Shown here: positions 53,204-62,183 of the stretch, piece after piece
How the letters are laid out: every line of letters begins with the position of its first letter
Numbering within the stretch: position 1 is the stretch's first letter
From: Salegentibacter_A chungangensis
GTDB taxonomy: Bacteria > Bacteroidota > Bacteroidia > Flavobacteriales > Flavobacteriaceae
Direction: 5' to 3'
Length of the DNA: 64,000 bases
NCBI RefSeq assembly: GCF_042678405.1
Contig: NZ_JBHTLI010000003.1
Coordinates: forward strand, 1-64,000
Position numbers and translations under genes: made by a program
The notes under the pieces: generated by a model
Seen by the model: only the letters and a program-made list of their open reading frames with translations
What the model was told of the DNA's origin: nothing
Databases searched by the model: none

Positions 53204-53539
53204 TTAGCTTATCCTGAGTCCATTTTTCACCTTAAGCCCCGGATGGAGCAAAGTGACCTCCTTTTTAGCTCCTACGGCTCCCAGCACAAGGCATTCACTC
53301 ATAAAATTGGCGATCTGTTTCTTCGGAAAATTGATCACGGCAACCACCTGATGTCCAACAAGATCTTCCTTTTTATAAAGATCGGTGATTTGCGCCGAGG
53401 TCTTGCGCCGGCCTATCTCTTCTCCGAAATCAATCAATAATTTATAGGCAGGAATTCGGGCTTCCGGAAAGTCTTCTGCTTCCAGAATTGTCCCAACGTG
53501 CATCTGTACTTTTTCGAAATCGCTCCAGGAAATCTCCAT
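53204..53539 (-). CDS. csaA: CsaA-like tRNA-binding domain protein
   Basis: The 111-residue protein is a stand-alone tRNA-binding OB-fold of the CsaA type: DFEKVQMHVGTILEAEDFPEARIPAYKL, VVAVINFPKKQIANFMSECLVLG and a C-terminal LHPGLKVKNG. CsaA of Bacillus has chaperone-like activity in protein export; Bacteroidota homologues are not well studied. It is monocistronic, and the 257 bases upstream hold the peroxiredoxin promoter on the other strand. Confidence 0.9.
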   Translation of the reverse strand: MEISWSDFEKVQMHVGTILEAEDFPEARIPAYKLLIDFGEEIGRRKTSAQITDLYKKEDLVGHQVVAVINFPKKQIANFMSECLVLGAVGAKKEVTLLHPGLKVKNGLRIS

Positions 53540-53719
53540 ATGTTAATTTTTATCTGAAAATAAAAAAAATTGTGATGCATCGCTTACATATTGTATTTTT
53601 AAAAGGCGCAAAATAATATACTCTGCGAATACCCCAAAACTCCCCCCAAATAGGTTATTTGAGATTCCCGGGAAGCCGGTAGTCTGCAAATTATAAATAA
53701 GCTTTATATTATACTATAT

Positions 53720-53758
53720 TATTCCTATTGGTTTAGTAGGAATATAAAATTAGATTTA
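53720..53758 (+). promoter_or_regulatory. peroxiredoxin promoter with overlapping inverted repeat
   Basis: TTG (53728-53730), a 20-base spacer and TAGATTTA (53751-53758) form a near-consensus promoter with one mismatch. An 8-bp perfect inverted repeat TATTCCTA (53720-53727) and TAGGAATA (53737-53744) brackets the -33 element, as a redox-sensitive repressor site might. The rest of 53540-53719 shows no gene. Confidence 0.4.
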
Positions 53759-53796
53759 TATAATTTTAATCCTTGTTTCACTAAAAAACGAAAATT

Positions 53797-54432
53797 ATGA
53801 GCGCATTACAATTAGGAGACAAAGCACCGAATTTCGATGCTCAAACCTCAGAAGGAAAAATAAATTTTTATGATTACCTCGGGGACAGCTGGGGAATCCT
53901 GTTCTCCCACCCTGCCGATTATACTCCGGTCTGTACTACAGAGCTTGGGACGGTGGCCAAGTATAAAGATGAATTCGAGAAGCGCAATGTAAAAGTAATG
54001 GCTTTAAGTGTGGACGGACTTGAATCTCATAAAGGCTGGATAGAGGATATTAATGAGACTCAAAATACGCAGGTGAATTTTCCGATCATTGCAGATGAAG
54101 ACAAAAAGGTCTCTGACCTTTATGGAATGATCCATCCAAAAGCAGACGATACTGCTACCGTTCGTTCGGTATATGTGATTGGACCTGATAAGACCATAAA
54201 ACTTATGATCACCTATCCTGCAAGTACAGGAAGGAATTTTGATGAGCTGTTAAGGGTTATAGATTCTTTGCAGTTAACCGCTTACAAGAAGGTAGCGACG
54301 CCTGCAAACTGGAAGCACGGGGAAGAAGTGGTCATAAGCCCTTCATTAAGCAATGAAGAGGCAGACAAATTATTCCCTAAAGGTTATAAAGAAGTAAGAC
54401 CGTACTTAAGGTTAACCCCTCAGCCGGAATAA
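53797..54432 (+). CDS. 1-Cys peroxiredoxin (Prx6 type)
   Basis: The 211-residue enzyme reduces hydrogen peroxide and organic peroxides. The peroxidatic Cys46 sits in HPADYTPVCTTELG. The C-terminal extension (PANWKHGEEVVISPSLSNEEA, LRLTPQP) is the Prx6-type dimer region, and there is no obvious resolving cysteine. Its only neighbours are convergent or divergent, so it is probably transcribed alone from the promoter at 53728. Confidence 0.94.
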   Translation: MSALQLGDKAPNFDAQTSEGKINFYDYLGDSWGILFSHPADYTPVCTTELGTVAKYKDEFEKRNVKVMALSVDGLESHKGWIEDINETQNTQVNFPIIADEDKKVSDLYGMIHPKADDTATVRSVYVIGPDKTIKLMITYPASTGRNFDELLRVIDSLQLTAYKKVATPANWKHGEEVVISPSLSNEEADKLFPKGYKEVRPYLRLTPQPE

Positions 54433-54446
54433 CACTTTGAAAAGAA

Positions 54447-54502
54447 AAGGCCTGTTTTTGCCAATAGCATCAATCCGATGCCCAAGGTAAAAAACAGGCC
54501 TT
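54447..54502. terminator. long stem-loop between convergent genes, bidirectional terminator
   Basis: AAGGCCTGTTTTT (54447-54459) pairs with AAAAACAGGCCTT (54490-54502). The 30-base loop contains an inner hairpin GCATC/GATGC (54467-54481). It separates the peroxiredoxin gene from the cyclophilin-FKBP gene. Confidence 0.75.
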
Positions 54503-54508
54503 CTTATT

Positions 54509-55441
54509 TTATTTCACTTCAACAAGTTCCACGTCAAAAACAAGAGTGGCATTAGGAGGAATTACGCCCGCGGCGCCTCTTTCTCCATAACCCAAGTGCG
54601 GAGGAATAACGAATCTGGCCTGGCTTCCCACTTTTAGAAGCTGGATGCCTTCATCCCATCCCGAGATCACGTGGCCCACACCCAGTGGAAATTCTATAGG
54701 CTGATTTCTTTTATAAGAAGAATCGAAAACGGTACCGTCAGCCAACATTCCCTTATAATGAACGGCAACAGTCTTTCCTTTTTCGGCTTTGGCTCCCTCA
54801 CCTTCTTTTTCGATCTTATAACGAAGTCCGCTTTTGGTCACTTCAAAGCCCTGAGATAATTTACCTACCAGTTCTTCCTGTCTTTTCTTAGCGGCTGCTT
54901 CTCTTTCCTGCTTGGCTCCGTTAAATTGCCTGAAAGACTCCACAGCATTGAAATTCTCAGCATCGGCACCTTCACGGATTATCTCGAGTTTCTCTATTTT
55001 ATCGCCCTGTTTGATGCTGTCTACCACTTCCTGACCTTTTACCACACTTCCAAATACGGTGTGCTTACCATCCAACCAGGGAGTTTCTACGTGAGTGATA
55101 AAGAACTGACTCCCGTTGGTTCCCGGGCCTGCATTGGCCATCGACAATTTCCCCGGAGCATCGTGCTTTAGGTCCGGATGGATCTCATCATCAAATTTAT
55201 AGCCAGGACCACCTACACCGGTACCTTTAGGATCCCCTCCCTGTACCATAAAATCAGGAATTACACGGTGAAATTTAAGTCCGTCGTAATAAGGTTTACC
55301 CTGGGGCAGAACCTCATTTTCGAGGTTCCCTTCCGCAAGTCCAACAAAGTTTCCTACCGTCCCCGGCACTTTTTCATATTCAAGTTCCACTAAAATCTCA
55401 CCTCTTGTAGTGTGAAATTTAGCATATAATCCTTCGTTCAT
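54509..55441 (-). CDS. cyclophilin-FKBP fusion peptidyl-prolyl isomerase (dual-family immunophilin)
   Basis: The 310-residue protein joins two unrelated isomerase folds. Residues about 1-155 are a cyclophilin (LKFHRVIPDFMVQGGDPKGT, NGSQFFITHVETPWLDGKHTVFG). A charged helical linker (about 165-195, KQEREAAAKKRQEELVGKL) follows. Residues about 200-310 are an FKBP (VAVHYKGMLADGTVFDSS, IEFPLGVGHVISGWDEGI, PHLGYGERGAAGVIPPNATLVFDVELVEV). Both active sites look intact. There is no signal peptide, so it should be cytoplasmic. TATCTTTG at 55465-55472 (minus) may be the -7 box. Such CFBP fusions are described in flavobacteria and treponemes. Confidence 0.94.
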   Translation of the reverse strand: MNEGLYAKFHTTRGEILVELEYEKVPGTVGNFVGLAEGNLENEVLPQGKPYYDGLKFHRVIPDFMVQGGDPKGTGVGGPGYKFDDEIHPDLKHDAPGKLSMANAGPGTNGSQFFITHVETPWLDGKHTVFGSVVKGQEVVDSIKQGDKIEKLEIIREGADAENFNAVESFRQFNGAKQEREAAAKKRQEELVGKLSQGFEVTKSGLRYKIEKEGEGAKAEKGKTVAVHYKGMLADGTVFDSSYKRNQPIEFPLGVGHVISGWDEGIQLLKVGSQARFVIPPHLGYGERGAAGVIPPNATLVFDVELVEVK

Positions 55442-55497
55442 TCTATTAAAATTTTATTGAGGTGCAAAGATACCTATTTTTAACATTAAAAGCAGGG

Positions 55498-57141
55498 CTA
55501 TTCCTTCGAAGCCGTATATACTTCTTCTCCGCCTACAAAGGTCTTCAGCACCTTTACGGCAGGAATCTCATCTTCCTGAATTTCCATAATATCCTGGTCC
55601 AGGATAATGAAATCGGCAAATTTCCCGGGTTCAATGCTTCCTTTCTCTTCTTCCTCAAAATTGCTGTAAGCCGCCCAGATGGTCATCCCTTTCAGGGTCT
55701 CTTCCCGGCTAAGAGCCTGGTCTTTCATAAATCCTCCTTCGGGAAAGTTATCGGTATCCTGTCTTGCCACCGCTGCATAAAAGGTTAGGAAAGGGCTTAC
55801 CTTTTCAACCGGAAAATCGGTACCCAGGGCTACAAGCCCGGCCTGATCTAAAAGCCTTTTATAGGCATATGCCCCTTTGAGACGTTCTTTCCCCAGCCTG
55901 TCTTCGGCCCAGTACATATCGCTTGTTGCGTGAGTAGGTTGTACCGAAGGAATGATATTCTTACTGAAATAATGGAAATCGGCTGAATCTATTACCTGCG
56001 AATGTTCCACCCTCCATCTTCGGTTTTGGTTAGATTTCAACAGGGAATCATAAGTCTTCAGCACCACAAAATTAGCAGAATCGCCAATCGCGTGGGTATT
56101 CAGCTGAAATTCGGTTTTTGCAATCCGCTCTGCTGTCTTTTTAAATTCACTTATGGGAGAAAGCAAAGCTCCAAAATGGCCGTGACGGTCAGAATACTCC
56201 TCCTTAAGTGCAGCCCCTCTGGAACCCAGGGCCCCGTCTCCGTAAAATTTAACGGAACGCACATTAAGTCTGTCGGTTTTATAAGGTCCCTGACTAAGAT
56301 AGTGGTCCAGATTCTCAGGAGTATTGCTGATCATCGCATAGATCCTGATCTTGAGTTCCTCCTGCTTTTGCAGGCTGTCCATAAGATCAATGATCTCCTT
56401 GTCTATCCCGGCGTCATCAACCGTGGTAAGTCCATAGCTTAAGCAGATCTCCTGCGCAGCCAGCAGCGCTTCGGTATTTGTCTTGATATCGGCTTCAGGT
56501 TCGGCTTTTTCAATAAGCATCATAGGGTTGTCTACGATAATCCCGGTAAGTTTTCCGTTCTTCTGTTCAATATCACCACCTTCAAATTTGGTGTCTACAG
56601 TGATACCGGCCTTATCAAGCGCTGCCTGATTAGCCAGTAAGGCGTGACCATCTATCCTGGTGACCGCTATCGGTGTCTCCGGAAATAGCCGGTCCAGGGT
56701 ATCCTTGTTCGGGAATTCCTTTACTTCCCAGTCATTCTGGTCCCATCCCCTTCCGGTTATGAATCCGGTATTATGTTCTTTCTGAAATTCGCTGATCCTG
56801 GCTACCACCTCCCGGAAGCTTTTAGTCCCGGTAAGATCTACCTTTTGTTGCTGCAGCCCGAGATTATAATAATGAGCGTGGGCATCAATGAAGCCGGGAT
56901 AAATGCTTTTTCCACCCGCATCCAGTTTTTCAGCGGCATTATATTTTTCGGAAAGCTGTTCCTTAGTTCCGGTTGCGACAAATTTCCCATCCTTCACCAC
57001 AAAAGCACTTATCTTGCTGAAGTCCTTATCTACGGTATAAACATTAGCATTAAACACGAGAAGATCTGCCTCTTCTTTTTGGTTCCCCTTACAGGAGATC
57101 AGAAGGATCAGCAGGCTTAAATTGAGGAGTATTTTTTTCAT
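55498..57141 (-). CDS. amidohydrolase-family 3 lipoprotein (YtcJ-like)
   Basis: The 547-residue protein has a lipoprotein signal with Cys17 (LLISCKGNQKEE) and an amidohydrolase TIM barrel: the metal-binding YPGFIDAHAHYYNLG, TRIDGHALLANQAAL, QLNTHAIGDSANFVV, WRVEHSQVI and GTDFPVEKVSPF. The C-terminal part IEPGKFADFIILDQDIM is typical of the superfamily. The substrate, an amide or cyclic imide, is unknown. It starts downstream of no close gene. Confidence 0.9.
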   Translation of the reverse strand: MKKILLNLSLLILLISCKGNQKEEADLLVFNANVYTVDKDFSKISAFVVKDGKFVATGTKEQLSEKYNAAEKLDAGGKSIYPGFIDAHAHYYNLGLQQQKVDLTGTKSFREVVARISEFQKEHNTGFITGRGWDQNDWEVKEFPNKDTLDRLFPETPIAVTRIDGHALLANQAALDKAGITVDTKFEGGDIEQKNGKLTGIIVDNPMMLIEKAEPEADIKTNTEALLAAQEICLSYGLTTVDDAGIDKEIIDLMDSLQKQEELKIRIYAMISNTPENLDHYLSQGPYKTDRLNVRSVKFYGDGALGSRGAALKEEYSDRHGHFGALLSPISEFKKTAERIAKTEFQLNTHAIGDSANFVVLKTYDSLLKSNQNRRWRVEHSQVIDSADFHYFSKNIIPSVQPTHATSDMYWAEDRLGKERLKGAYAYKRLLDQAGLVALGTDFPVEKVSPFLTFYAAVARQDTDNFPEGGFMKDQALSREETLKGMTIWAAYSNFEEEEKGSIEPGKFADFIILDQDIMEIQEDEIPAVKVLKTFVGGEEVYTASKE

Positions 57142-57231
57142 AAAGATTTGAGATTTAGCATAAAAATAAAAAATGCGCCTTATAAAGACGCATTTTTAAG
57201 CTTTAATAAAATTTATTCTTACCACTTAAGT

Positions 57232-58968
57232 TTAGTCAAAATCGAACTTATAGGTAAGCCCGGCAAGCACCTGTATGCCCTGTACCTGGAAATTGGTCCA
57301 TTTTTGATAATCATTATTTAACAGGTTATTTCCCTTTGCAAATATCGAAAGCTGGTCATTAAACCTGTAACCCAGGTTGGCGTTCACATCAAAATAGCTA
57401 TCCAGAGTAATGATTTCAGGAGTTGTCTGAATTAAAGGATCCCCGGTAAGCACCTCTGCTTCATCCTTGCGCTCTCCTACATAAAAGATATTGGCACCCG
57501 TGAACCATTTTTCTGTGATCTGATAATCGGCGTTCAGGGAAGCCTTAATATCGGGAAGATTCCAGGCATAGGCTTCATTATCGTTCGAATAATCAAAATA
57601 CTCGGCATTGACTCCTAACCGGAAGTCGCGATTAACATCAATATTCAGTTCCCCGTAAAATGAAAGGGTCTGCATATCATCATACACCACCCCAAAAGAG
57701 TTTCCATAGGCGTAATCCTCATCATTTATCTCGGGAGCGAATTCATTTCTTTTATAAAGCGGCTGATTGAAACTTGAGACATATTTAGCTCTCAAATTAT
57801 AGGACACGGCATTGCTCAGTTTTCCTTTACCTCCAATATAAGCATCATATTCAGTGTCTGTTGGCATCACCGTAAGCGTTGGCGATACATACGGATTCTT
57901 CTTATAGAAACTGTAATAGGAGTTTTGTTCCAGGTCTCCTTCCACCCCGGCATAAGCGGTGAAATAATCTCCTGCCAGCCTGTAGCTCGCCGTGATTTTT
58001 GGGTAGATGTAAAAATTATTATCGGTGTTCTCAACATCCAATCCATAAAAGAAAGCGACTCCAAGATTAAGACTAAGATCATCTCTCAGGATCAGCAAGC
58101 TTGGAGATATCCCAAAATTCATATAGGTATAATCATAACCGCTGCCGGTAGGATAGCCTTCTTCAAATTTTCCGTTAAGGATATCGGCTTCCACCTCTGT
58201 AGTGATAAGCTCATTGGCTATGTTCACTTCAAAACTGCCGTTTGTGGTAAAATGATTTTCGGCAGAACTGTAAGAGTCTCTCGAATGTCTGAACCTGGCC
58301 GTAGCCCTGTCAAAAAAGGAATCATAAAGTTCTATCTCCCCGCCTAAGTAAGCCGAGATATAATTTTGTTGCGGATCGATCTCAAAAACGGTCTCATCTT
58401 CAAGCTGCGGGGATTCCGGAAGGCCATACCAGTTAAAAAGCTGGTGTTCAGCCCCTATTTCGGTCTTCCAGCTCAAATCTCTGTTTTGAGAATTATAGTT
58501 CAGGTTAAGCTCGGTATCATAATATTTATCGTCCAGCCTCACTCCGTCAATCCCTCCCTGAGAAGAATTGTGGGTAAGGAATATTCCGAAGTTATCGGTA
58601 CGATTCACCTCGAGATTGCTGTAAAATTCAGCCAGCGCCCTGGTATAGTTCCCGAATCCGAGAGTGGCATAATTGTTATACAATTTTGGCGGGCGCTCCC
58701 TTTCAACGGTGGTGGCCCGACCTTTAGCCGGCGTGAAGGTTGAAGCTACAGGCACCGAAAAGATGCTGTATTTTACCGGCTTCTTAGCCGTCTCAACCGA
58801 ATCGGCCATTACCGGGCTTTGTTTGATCTTATTGGCGTCTCCTACCGAAGGAGTATATGGTTTTACAACGGTCACGGTCTCACTGCCAAGAGGATCCTGG
58901 GCAAACAGAGCACCGCCTATAAAAAACATACTTAAAAACAGGCTTCTTCTTATTGAAACAAATTTCAT
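57232..58968 (-). CDS. outer-membrane beta-barrel protein (TonB receptor-like, no clear plug)
   Basis: The 578-residue exported protein starts with a signal peptide (FFIGGALFAQ) and a stretch TVTVVKPYTPSVGDANKIKQ found in flavobacterial relatives. From about residue 85 it shows long barrel strands (NYATLGFGNYTRALAEFYSNL, ending FQVQGIQVLAGLTYKFDFD). It looks like the barrel of a TonB-dependent receptor but lacks an evident plug domain. It lies 29 bases after the TPR gene on the same strand, so the pair forms an operon. Role unknown. Confidence 0.82.
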   Translation of the reverse strand: MKFVSIRRSLFLSMFFIGGALFAQDPLGSETVTVVKPYTPSVGDANKIKQSPVMADSVETAKKPVKYSIFSVPVASTFTPAKGRATTVERERPPKLYNNYATLGFGNYTRALAEFYSNLEVNRTDNFGIFLTHNSSQGGIDGVRLDDKYYDTELNLNYNSQNRDLSWKTEIGAEHQLFNWYGLPESPQLEDETVFEIDPQQNYISAYLGGEIELYDSFFDRATARFRHSRDSYSSAENHFTTNGSFEVNIANELITTEVEADILNGKFEEGYPTGSGYDYTYMNFGISPSLLILRDDLSLNLGVAFFYGLDVENTDNNFYIYPKITASYRLAGDYFTAYAGVEGDLEQNSYYSFYKKNPYVSPTLTVMPTDTEYDAYIGGKGKLSNAVSYNLRAKYVSSFNQPLYKRNEFAPEINDEDYAYGNSFGVVYDDMQTLSFYGELNIDVNRDFRLGVNAEYFDYSNDNEAYAWNLPDIKASLNADYQITEKWFTGANIFYVGERKDEAEVLTGDPLIQTTPEIITLDSYFDVNANLGYRFNDQLSIFAKGNNLLNNDYQKWTNFQVQGIQVLAGLTYKFDFD

Positions 58969-58997
58969 ACAGGTGTTCTTAAATGTTAGATTTGAGT

Positions 58998-61900
58998 TTA
59001 GTTGTTGTTGGTTTCTACTGAAGAGTTCGTCTTGGCCTCTTTAGCTTTTATCCTTGCAAGTTCAGCTTTTGCCTCCTGAACGATCTCAGGGTATTTCGCA
59101 AAGTTCTTGATCACATTATCCAGGATATAGGTGGCCTGGTAGGCATCGTCCAGCTTATCGAAGTTCTTTGCCATAAGCAACAGCCCCTTGGCTCCCCATT
59201 TCTTATATCCTGAAAAATCCTTGGCAAGTATCTGTACCGCCGCATTCGAAGCTTCGTAGTTGCCGTTCTTATGCTTAAAATAAGCATCATAATACAGGGC
59301 TTCGGCTGCCAGCTCTCCGGTGGCCTTTTTCTGAACTTCAGCGTAAGCCGCTTTCGCGCGATTCTCATCTCCAGATTTCATAGCTGAACGCGCCACGATG
59401 ATCTGGGCATCGGTCCTGGCTTCTTTTTCTGAATTTGGATTGGCAAGCACCTTTTCAGCATAGGCTTCCGCCTTGGCAAAATTGTTCAGTTCGTAATAAG
59501 ATTTCATCAGGTTAGACTGAGCGAATACCTTATTCTGTTCAGCTCCGGCCACTTTCTCCAGACGTTCAAGAAGAGAAACCGCCTCTGCATAATCCGACTT
59601 TTCCAGGTAGATCTCTGAAAGTCTTGCTAGCGCCTGCTCGGTAAACTCGTTGTTAGGACGATCTACGATATACTTATAATGCCTGATAGATTTATCCTTA
59701 TTTCCAGATTTATAATAGAGCTGGGCCAGGTAGAAATTGGCGTTTATAGAATGTATCCCGTTAGGGAACTGGCTAAGGTATTTTTCAAAACCTGTAATCG
59801 CCTGCTCGGTCTTATTATTCAGGTATTGATTTTCGGCAGCTTCATAGGTAGTGTTATCGAGATCTGAATCGGTTACCTCAACAAAATCCACTCCTCGTAC
59901 CCAGCTGGCATATTCATCTACGCGGTTAAGGTCTTTATAGACCATTCTTGCAGTTGATACGGCTTGTTTGGCTTCAGGGGTATTTGGATAATCGGCTACC
60001 ACTTTTTTCAAACGCTCAAGAGATTTGTTCCCCTCGTTCTGGTTGTAATAGATAAGCCCTTGTCTCAGCATCGCCTTTGGCACCAAGGCGCTCCCCGGAA
60101 CATCGCGAATTAGCCTGTTATAAGCCTGAACAGCCTGAGAAGTATTATTCATAGCTACATAGGTATTCCCCAATTCGTATAAGGCATCATCACGGTAAGA
60201 TGATCTTGGATAACGACTAATGAAACTATTAAGGTCTTCGACCTTGGTATCGTTACGATCTACAAAACCGTAACTGATGGCTTTTTGAAAAGCCGCGTAA
60301 TCACTATTTGAAACATTATTATCTATGGCCTTATTGTAAGCCTCCATTGCAGGCCAGTACTGGCTGTTCACAAAGTAGCTGTCCCCAAGGCGCAACAAAG
60401 CATCGTTTCGGCTCTCTACAGGATTATCGGTATCTGCAGTGAATTTCTTGAAATAATCTATGGCCCTGGCATATTCATTCTTCTTGAAATAGGCATACCC
60501 CAGGTTATAATCAAGATCTTTCATCTCTTCGGTTCCACGGGCGGCGCTCATCCCGGCAAACTCCTTATATCCTATGATCGCATCGTCGATACGGTTCACA
60601 TTGTATTCGCTTTCAGCCTTCCAGTAAGTGGCTTTCGCCGTGATCTCCGGTACGCGCGGTTCTTTCAGGGCCTTTTCGAAGTTCTTGATCGCTTCATAGT
60701 ATTCGCCTTCGCGATACAGGTCAAGCCCGTAATAATAAGCTACTTTCTGATATGCTACCTTATCGCTGAAATTCCTGTTATTTTCAAGCAATCTCATCGC
60801 TTCCTCGTAGTTCTTTGAGGTGATAAAGGAGTCGATCAATAAGGTTTCCAGTTCTTCTTTCGCTTCAGAATCAGGGTATTTCTCAAGATAATTGATCAGC
60901 ACCTGCGAAGGACTCTCATAACTGTTTCCTATTTCATAACTGAGTTTTGCATAATTCAGGAATGCGTCCTGCTGTATCTTGGCATCGAACTGCATTTCAG
61001 AAGCATTCTTAAACGCATTTAGCGCCTGCTGTTTCTGGCCTGAGTTCAAATAGGATTGTGCCAGGTGGTAATAGGCATTTTGAGCGATGGCATTCTTCCC
61101 GTCAATGATCTTATTGAACTCATTGATCGCATTCTCATAGTCACCCTGCTTGTAATAAGCATATCCCAGTTGGTAATAATCGGTGTTGTTCCACCTTCCT
61201 CTAAGGCCGTTGTATTCCTTCAGGTAAGGAATAGCCTCCTCATATTGCCCAAGATTGAAATAGCTTTCCCCGATGATCTTGTTTAACTGTGAGATCTCAC
61301 GGCGATTGGCTTTAGGCAATTGTTCCTTTCCGAGTTTTATAGCTTCCTCGAAATTACCAAGCTTAAAATTCATATCGGCCTGGAAATACGAAAGGTCTTC
61401 ACTGTACCTTTCGTTACCTTTTACCTCTTCGAAATTCTCGTTGGCCTGTTCATAATCATCGGCTTCATAGGCCATATATCCGATATAATACTTGGCCTGG
61501 GCACCGTATTTCTTGGAATTGCGAACACGTTCCAGGTAAGTGCGGGCCTCATCATATTGCTTCGCCCTGAAATAAGCATAACCGTTATTGAAATTATACT
61601 CTTCCTTATCTGAACGGCTCATCGCATTTTCATCTACTTTCTCATACCATTTCCTGGCAAGGGAATATTTTCCGGTATCGAAGTAATAATCGGCTACATC
61701 TATATAGGCTGAATTGGTCTTGGTACTGGTAGGGTATCTGCTTACAAAACGCTCCATCAACCGGTCAGCACCGGGCTGGTTAAGTCTTATGGCCGCATTG
61801 GCGATATAATAAGCACAATCTCCCTTTATTTTTTCGTCATTGGTCTCATCCTTAACATCATCAAAGATCTTCTGGGCGGCCAGGTACTGCTGATTATTAT

Positions 61901-62021
61901 ACAGCTCCAGGGCGCGGTTAAAGTCTACCAGCTCGTTGGTATGAGCTGCCGACTGTTGAGAAAATCCGTTGATTGAAAAGAAAAGGAAAACAACAAATAG
62001 GATAGCTTTGCTAGGTGTCAT
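58998..62021 (-). CDS. large periplasmic tetratricopeptide-repeat protein
   Basis: The 1007-residue protein has a signal peptide ending NGFSQ and consists almost entirely of TPR units, for example QLGYAYYKQGDYENAINEFN, NLGYAYFKKNEYARAIDYFK and LGDSYFVNSQYWPAMEAYNK. I estimate more than 20 repeats by eye. TPR arrays build protein scaffolds, here in the periplasm. It is followed by the barrel gene and is divergent from ftsE. TATCTTTG at 62046-62053 (minus) may be its -7 box. The function is unknown; an envelope or outer-membrane assembly role is inferred from the partner gene. Confidence 0.87.
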   Translation of the reverse strand: MTPSKAILFVVFLFFSINGFSQQSAAHTNELVDFNRALELYNNQQYLAAQKIFDDVKDETNDEKIKGDCAYYIANAAIRLNQPGADRLMERFVSRYPTSTKTNSAYIDVADYYFDTGKYSLARKWYEKVDENAMSRSDKEEYNFNNGYAYFRAKQYDEARTYLERVRNSKKYGAQAKYYIGYMAYEADDYEQANENFEEVKGNERYSEDLSYFQADMNFKLGNFEEAIKLGKEQLPKANRREISQLNKIIGESYFNLGQYEEAIPYLKEYNGLRGRWNNTDYYQLGYAYYKQGDYENAINEFNKIIDGKNAIAQNAYYHLAQSYLNSGQKQQALNAFKNASEMQFDAKIQQDAFLNYAKLSYEIGNSYESPSQVLINYLEKYPDSEAKEELETLLIDSFITSKNYEEAMRLLENNRNFSDKVAYQKVAYYYGLDLYREGEYYEAIKNFEKALKEPRVPEITAKATYWKAESEYNVNRIDDAIIGYKEFAGMSAARGTEEMKDLDYNLGYAYFKKNEYARAIDYFKKFTADTDNPVESRNDALLRLGDSYFVNSQYWPAMEAYNKAIDNNVSNSDYAAFQKAISYGFVDRNDTKVEDLNSFISRYPRSSYRDDALYELGNTYVAMNNTSQAVQAYNRLIRDVPGSALVPKAMLRQGLIYYNQNEGNKSLERLKKVVADYPNTPEAKQAVSTARMVYKDLNRVDEYASWVRGVDFVEVTDSDLDNTTYEAAENQYLNNKTEQAITGFEKYLSQFPNGIHSINANFYLAQLYYKSGNKDKSIRHYKYIVDRPNNEFTEQALARLSEIYLEKSDYAEAVSLLERLEKVAGAEQNKVFAQSNLMKSYYELNNFAKAEAYAEKVLANPNSEKEARTDAQIIVARSAMKSGDENRAKAAYAEVQKKATGELAAEALYYDAYFKHKNGNYEASNAAVQILAKDFSGYKKWGAKGLLLMAKNFDKLDDAYQATYILDNVIKNFAKYPEIVQEAKAELARIKAKEAKTNSSVETNNN

Positions 62022-62183
62022 TTATTATTTTTTAGGTTCGGGATTCAAAGATAATTTAAAGCTTGGTTTAATAACGCCGATAAAGTTCTATAATTATGTT
62101 AATCCCAAAAAAAGTAAGTTCGGTATATTTGAAAAACATATTTTTCCGTTTACTTTTACATCTGAAATCAACTTACCTGACCA

